NCBI RefSeq assembly: GCF_023343835.1
Contig: NC_064439.1
Location: 32,066,508 to 32,130,507 of the forward strand
Length of the DNA: 64,000 nucleotides
Origin: Lagopus muta
Lineage: Eukaryota; Chordata; Aves; Galliformes; Phasianidae
Reading direction: 5' to 3'
In this document: piece by piece, positions 60,621-64,000 of the stretch
How the letters are laid out: every line of letters starts with the position of its first letter
Position numbering within the stretch: the first letter of the stretch is position 1
Made by a program: the position numbers and the translations under genes
Notes under the pieces: model-generated
Told to the model about the DNA's origin: nothing
Seen by the model: only the letters and a program-made list of their open reading frames with translations
The model's database searches: none

Positions 60621-61103
60621 AAAAAGTCGGGAAGGAACGCCTCATTGGGGGCCAGAAAGGCTTTATTTACACTTTTTTTAAAGAGGGAAACGGTATCTCC
60701 CGCATCCATCCCCTCGGCGTCCTAATCTGAAATGATCGGGGCGGGGGGGAGGGCGAGGGGGTGCGTTGGTGCGGCGGCTGCGGGGTGTGTGCTTGTGTCC
60801 GTGTGTCCCCGCGTGTGTGCGCCCGTCCTGCAGCCCGCTGCCTCCTCGCCTCCGCCCGCGCACTCTCCCCTCATTGTTTGGGACTGTCAGGAAAGCGCTT
60901 TGCACCTCACAAATCATTTAAGCACCTCAATCTGACGCCGTGAGTCATTAACAAAGTCGTCCATTAATCTTCAAAGTTTTGACACCGCCAGGCCCCCACA
61001 TAAGAAGTTGCACCCAGGCAGGAGTCTCGAGTCTTGATTTTTTCCTGGAGAATAACACTTCCTCCAAAACTACTTTACCGCTTCAGACTCAGCCTCCATG
61101 GGC

Positions 61104-61108
<5 letters not shown>

Positions 61109-61142
<34 letters not shown>

Positions 61143-61223
61143 GTTTTTTTTCCTTTTTAATTTTCTCTTTCCTTTTCATTTGTTCTCTCTTTCTCTCTCT
61201 CCTTTTTTTTTTTTTTTTTTTTT
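61109..61223. repeat. T30 and T21 homopolymers
   Basis: T30 at 61109-61138 and T21 at 61203-61223, joined by a T/C-rich stretch. This is a long polypyrimidine block about 0.8 kb upstream of HOXA2. Frames across it are poly-Phe or poly-Lys artefacts. Confidence 0.85.
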
Positions 61224-61460
61224 GCTGGCCATCTATTATACAGTACGGAGAACAATTGGTCGCCGGTGCCGAGCCATTGTTTAAGAGGATCTTCCTCAGC
61301 AACCTTGCTTCTAAGGGAAGAGTCACACAGGCAGCGGCAGCCCCCGCGCTCCGTGACTTCCCTTTCCAATTGCCTTCCCGGGATTGGACCACAAAAAGTG
61401 CCTTGCGAGCACCGCTGTGGGAGAGCCAAATCGCGAGGCTCCAAAGGCAGCTGGCCGGTG

Positions 61461-61467
<7 letters not shown>

Positions 61468-61505
<38 letters not shown>
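61468..61505. repeat. A38 homopolymer
   Basis: An uninterrupted run of 38 A, the longest homopolymer in the window. No retroposon body precedes it, so it does not look like an insertion tail. Its exact length may be a sequencing estimate. Confidence 0.85.
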
Positions 61506-61506
<1 letters not shown>

Positions 61507-61975
61507 CCAAAATCCTGTGCCTTAGCTTGCAAACGATACTCCCGTCTGCTGGCATAAATTGCTTAATAACCGTAGTAGGCTGGGTCTGGTGAGTATTTTC
61601 GATTACCAGGAGATATATGGGCTGGTAGCGGGTTTGTTTTCACGGGGCCAAGCAGAGCTGCGGGGTGATAACCTGGGGCACTGCTCTCGTCTCCGAAGCT
61701 TGGCTCTCTCCGTCGTTTCCATGTGCCTCCGCTCAGTCGAGTCCCGAATTCGGACGCTTTGGGCACAACCGGGAGAGCGGGTGACAACGCCAGGGGCGTC
61801 CCCGGCCCGATGAGTCCTGCGCGCAAAGCCGGGCCGGGCAGGAGCTGCGGGCGACGTCCGTGAGTCCTCCAGCTGCCGGGGAGCATCGCAGCGCCGGGCG
61901 GGGCCATCGCTCTGGATTTTCGGAGTTGCCAAAAGGGGGGTCGGCAAAGCGTCTTCTTCGTGTTGTAAAAATAAA

Positions 61976-62079
61976 GAAGAAAAAGAAGAAGAAAGAAGAG
62001 GGGAAAAAAAAGAAAGAAAGGGGGGAAAAAAAAAAAAAAAAAAAAAAAAACAGCAACAACCAAAAAAAAAAAAAAAAAA
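61976..62079. repeat. A/G-rich tract with A25
   Basis: A purine tract of AAG-type units leads into A25 at 62026-62050, then CAGCAACAACC and a further A18 at 62062-62079. Low complexity and non-coding. Confidence 0.85.
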
Positions 62080-62149
62080 GCCCCAAGCACTCAGCGGACC
62101 AGTCTACGTCCAGACTGCACGAAGTGCATTTTAAAAATCGGTTTTAAGT

Positions 62150-62450
62150 TAATGCACCCTCAAGATGTAGCATATCTGCGAAGGCATTGGAGAGAGGGGG
62201 AGGGGAGGGGCTGGGAGGCTTTAAATGGGCTTTTTGGTGGTTGCTTGTTTAAATAAAATATAGAACGAGACTTGTCATTTAATCCCTCGAAAGGGATGCC
62301 TTACAAATATCGATGCTGTTGGAAAATGCAAAGGGTTTAATTTTCTTGCTTTTAGTCCAAACAAAGCTCTGGTGGTGTCTGCGCGCGATCAATCTTGGCC
62401 GCCAAAAGGTTTGACAGCTTCTGGCCCTTAAGAACACATTTAGAGCTTCT
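62150..62450. promoter_or_regulatory. candidate HOXA2 upstream hindbrain enhancer
   Basis: This block lies 1.8-2.1 kb upstream of the HOXA2 start, about where the r3/r5 enhancer of Hoxa2 lies in mouse and chick. It is complex sequence between homopolymer tracts. It contains GATCAATC (62387-62394), a PBX-like word in reverse, and TTGACAG (62411-62417) with a perfect MEIS core, 24 bases apart. No KROX20 site could be fixed inside the block. The assignment rests on position and motif content. Confidence 0.4.
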
Positions 62451-62627
62451 TGCTCTTTCCAAGATCAAATGTGACCGAGCAAAGAGGCAGAGCGAGAAAC
62501 GCGGGTAAACAAGGAAAAAAGCTGCTTTTAAAATATGCTGTTGGAGGGCTGCTCTGCTGTGGGAAAAGCCCGGCTTTATTTTGCTTCTCTGCGCCTTCCT
62601 CGGGGTTGCGCTTTGCTTTTTTTCTTC

Positions 62628-62670
62628 TTTCTTTTTTTTTTCTTTTTCCTTTTTTTTTTTTTTTTTTTTT
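62628..62670. repeat. T/C-rich tract with T21
   Basis: A pyrimidine tract ending in T21 at 62650-62670. No retroposon sequence is attached. Confidence 0.8.
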
Positions 62671-63755
62671 CCTCGAAAATATCGGGATTTAACAGCAGGA
62701 TGGCAAATAATAAAGAGGGAGGTTTGGACTTTAACCGGGCTTTGTGAGTAAAACCTGCGTGGGTGTCTCTATTCTGCACATTTGTTCCTTGTGGTAGTTC
62801 TAATACAAAAACCACCTGGAACAAAACCTTTGGAGAGGGGACGCGAAATTCTTGGGCAAATCAATTACTTCTGCCTCCAGAGGGATCTTTTAATCGGGCG
62901 AATCTCGAATGCAAAAATACAAATTCGTATTGCCAACGTGCAGGCTCTGAGGATGGGGAGAGGAAAGAAGGGGGCAAAGCCGCCTGTCTTTTTCTTTCTT
63001 CGGAGTGGGAGGGGGGAGAAAAGCCGAATTCCTTCTCTATGGACATTTTCAGAAATGCAATCCTGGCGCTAAGCCTCACAACCCGAGTTCACCGCCCGTA
63101 CCGTTACCTTTTGTTTGATCTATGGCACTTATCTGAGGGGTGGGGGGCGTTTGGATTCTCTATATTCGCTAACTGGAAACGAGAGATGCCTTGCGACGGT
63201 GCCAAAATGCCTTTCTTGCCTACAAAACAATAACGGGTCGTTGGTCTGCACTGGGCGACAATCGGGTTTCGATGAAAAATCTCGGAAGAAATCACCTTCC
63301 ACGGTTCTACATCTCCGCCCGTAACGCGAAGCACGGTGCGGATATATCCGCCATCCCTTTCTGTGCCCGAGCAGTCTTTATCTACTTATGCAGAAAGGCT
63401 CTATAGATTCGCGGCTGCGTGGCAGTGTTTCGGCATCGGGCAGGGGTGGCTCTGGGAACAAGATAAAGCCCAAAGATTAATAATATTTCAGCGTGCGACC
63501 AAAATGGCGACATTTTTCCTTTGCTCTGGAAGATACAGATGGCAAACAGCGTGCGCGATTATCTACACGGCATAGGGATACGACTCTATAAACGCGCAAA
63601 GGGAATATTTTACCCAGTCTATTAAGGTCCGCTTTGATTTATCTTCCAAGTTTCAATCTACAAATTACGGACATTTGGCCTGGAAGGAAGAAACATGGCA
63701 TTTAAACACGGCGGTTGGGGTTCCTGCCTTCACTCGGACCGACTTTGCCCAGAGA

Positions 63756-63782
63756 CACCCGCGGGTGCCCGCTCACCCCCGC
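63756..63782 (-). promoter_or_regulatory. candidate EGR/KROX20 site pair
   Basis: The minus strand reads GCGGGGGTG at 63774-63782, which fits the EGR/KROX20 consensus GCG(G/T)GGG(C/T)G. Beside it is the palindrome CACCCGCGGGTG at 63756-63767, containing a shorter related word on each strand. KROX20 drives Hoxa2 in rhombomeres 3 and 5. These sites are about 3.4 kb upstream of HOXA2, further than the known enhancer, and GC-rich DNA produces such words by chance. Confidence 0.3.
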
Positions 63783-64000
63783 GTGTCACAGCCCCGCCAT
63801 ACGAGCACACGCACGCACACGGACACGCGGGGGAGAGGAGGGGGAGGGGGGCATGGGGGGTAAAGGCAGCACGGAAACTCCCCTCCCCCACCGCCTCAGG
63901 CTGCAGAGGGGGGGGGAGGAGGCTCGGCCAACAGGAAACGGCCCCAGATTTAAATCCAGAATTATAACAGTAATAATAAAAATAAAAGGAAGACGAGAGA

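Larger units (their letters stand above)
60621..64000. other. HOXA2-HOXA3 spacer (partial)
   Basis: No exon is recognised; HOXA3, the next gene, is not reached and no minus-strand poly(A) signal for it appears near the window end. The block 60.92-61.03 kb (with a TGAGTCA AP-1 word at 60941-60947) and 62.15-62.45 kb look like conserved elements. Several long homopolymers are listed separately. From 63.1 kb the DNA is moderately CpG-rich and ends in an EGR-like site cluster and G-rich runs near 63.83-63.92 kb. Confidence 0.6.

Noticed and set aside
63900-64000. Possible start of the HOXA3 3' UTR at the window end
   Set aside because: No minus-strand AATAAA and no recognisable HOXA3 sequence within the window.
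1-64000. tRNA, rRNA, microRNA, CRISPR or bacterial-type operon features; endogenous retroviral sequence
   Set aside because: None was recognised by eye; the HOX-resident miR-10 and miR-196 genes are not expected in the HOXA1-HOXA2 interval.

Overview
The window is the 3' end of a vertebrate HOXA cluster plus its gene-poor flank. It most likely comes from a bird, probably a chicken-like galliform. The two proteins are recognisably HOXA1 and HOXA2, both on the minus strand in the usual collinear order. The only clear transposons are CR1 LINE tails, which in birds end in the ATTCTATG-type repeat. The bird call rests on CR1 and on HOXA2 resembling the chicken protein as I remember it; no alignment was run.

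Layout: (1) 1 to about 47.0 kb is an AT-rich gene desert, the HOXA1-side flank that leads towards SKAP2 in other amniotes. No exon is recognisable here. It holds three decayed CR1 fragments, a few palindromes and scattered motifs for retinoid receptors (DR2 at 809, DR5 at 7670, DR5 at 42151) and for PBX, MEIS and HOX proteins. (2) At about 47.0 kb the sequence switches abruptly to CpG-rich DNA, which looks like the edge of the HOX domain. From 47.0 to 51.9 kb lies the HOXA1 3' regulatory region, including a DR5 retinoic acid response element at 49957-49973 that matches the classical Hoxa1 3' RARE as I remember it, and an OCT/SOX-like composite at 50932. (3) HOXA1 occupies 52878-54209 (two exons, 320 aa), with a poly(A) signal at 51953. 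(4) The HOXA1-HOXA2 spacer (54.2-58.2 kb) starts with a CpG-island promoter and a plus-strand splice-donor consensus placed where HOTAIRM1 exon 1 would end in mammals. (5) HOXA2 occupies 58596-60322 (two exons, 375 aa), with PBX/HOX and MEIS motifs in its intron and a poly(A) signal at 58252. (6) 60.3-64.0 kb is the HOXA2-HOXA3 spacer, holding candidate hindbrain enhancer sequence; HOXA3 itself is not reached.

Functionally, HOXA1 and HOXA2 are TALE-partnered homeodomain transcription factors that pattern the hindbrain and the cranial neural crest. Retinoic acid acting through the 3' RARE starts HOXA1. HOX/PBX/MEIS and KROX20-type elements in the HOXA2 intron and upstream region then set its segmental expression. 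The cluster part is unusually rich in long A/T homopolymers and otherwise nearly free of transposons. I saw no undescribed protein system; the observations worth following up are regulatory.
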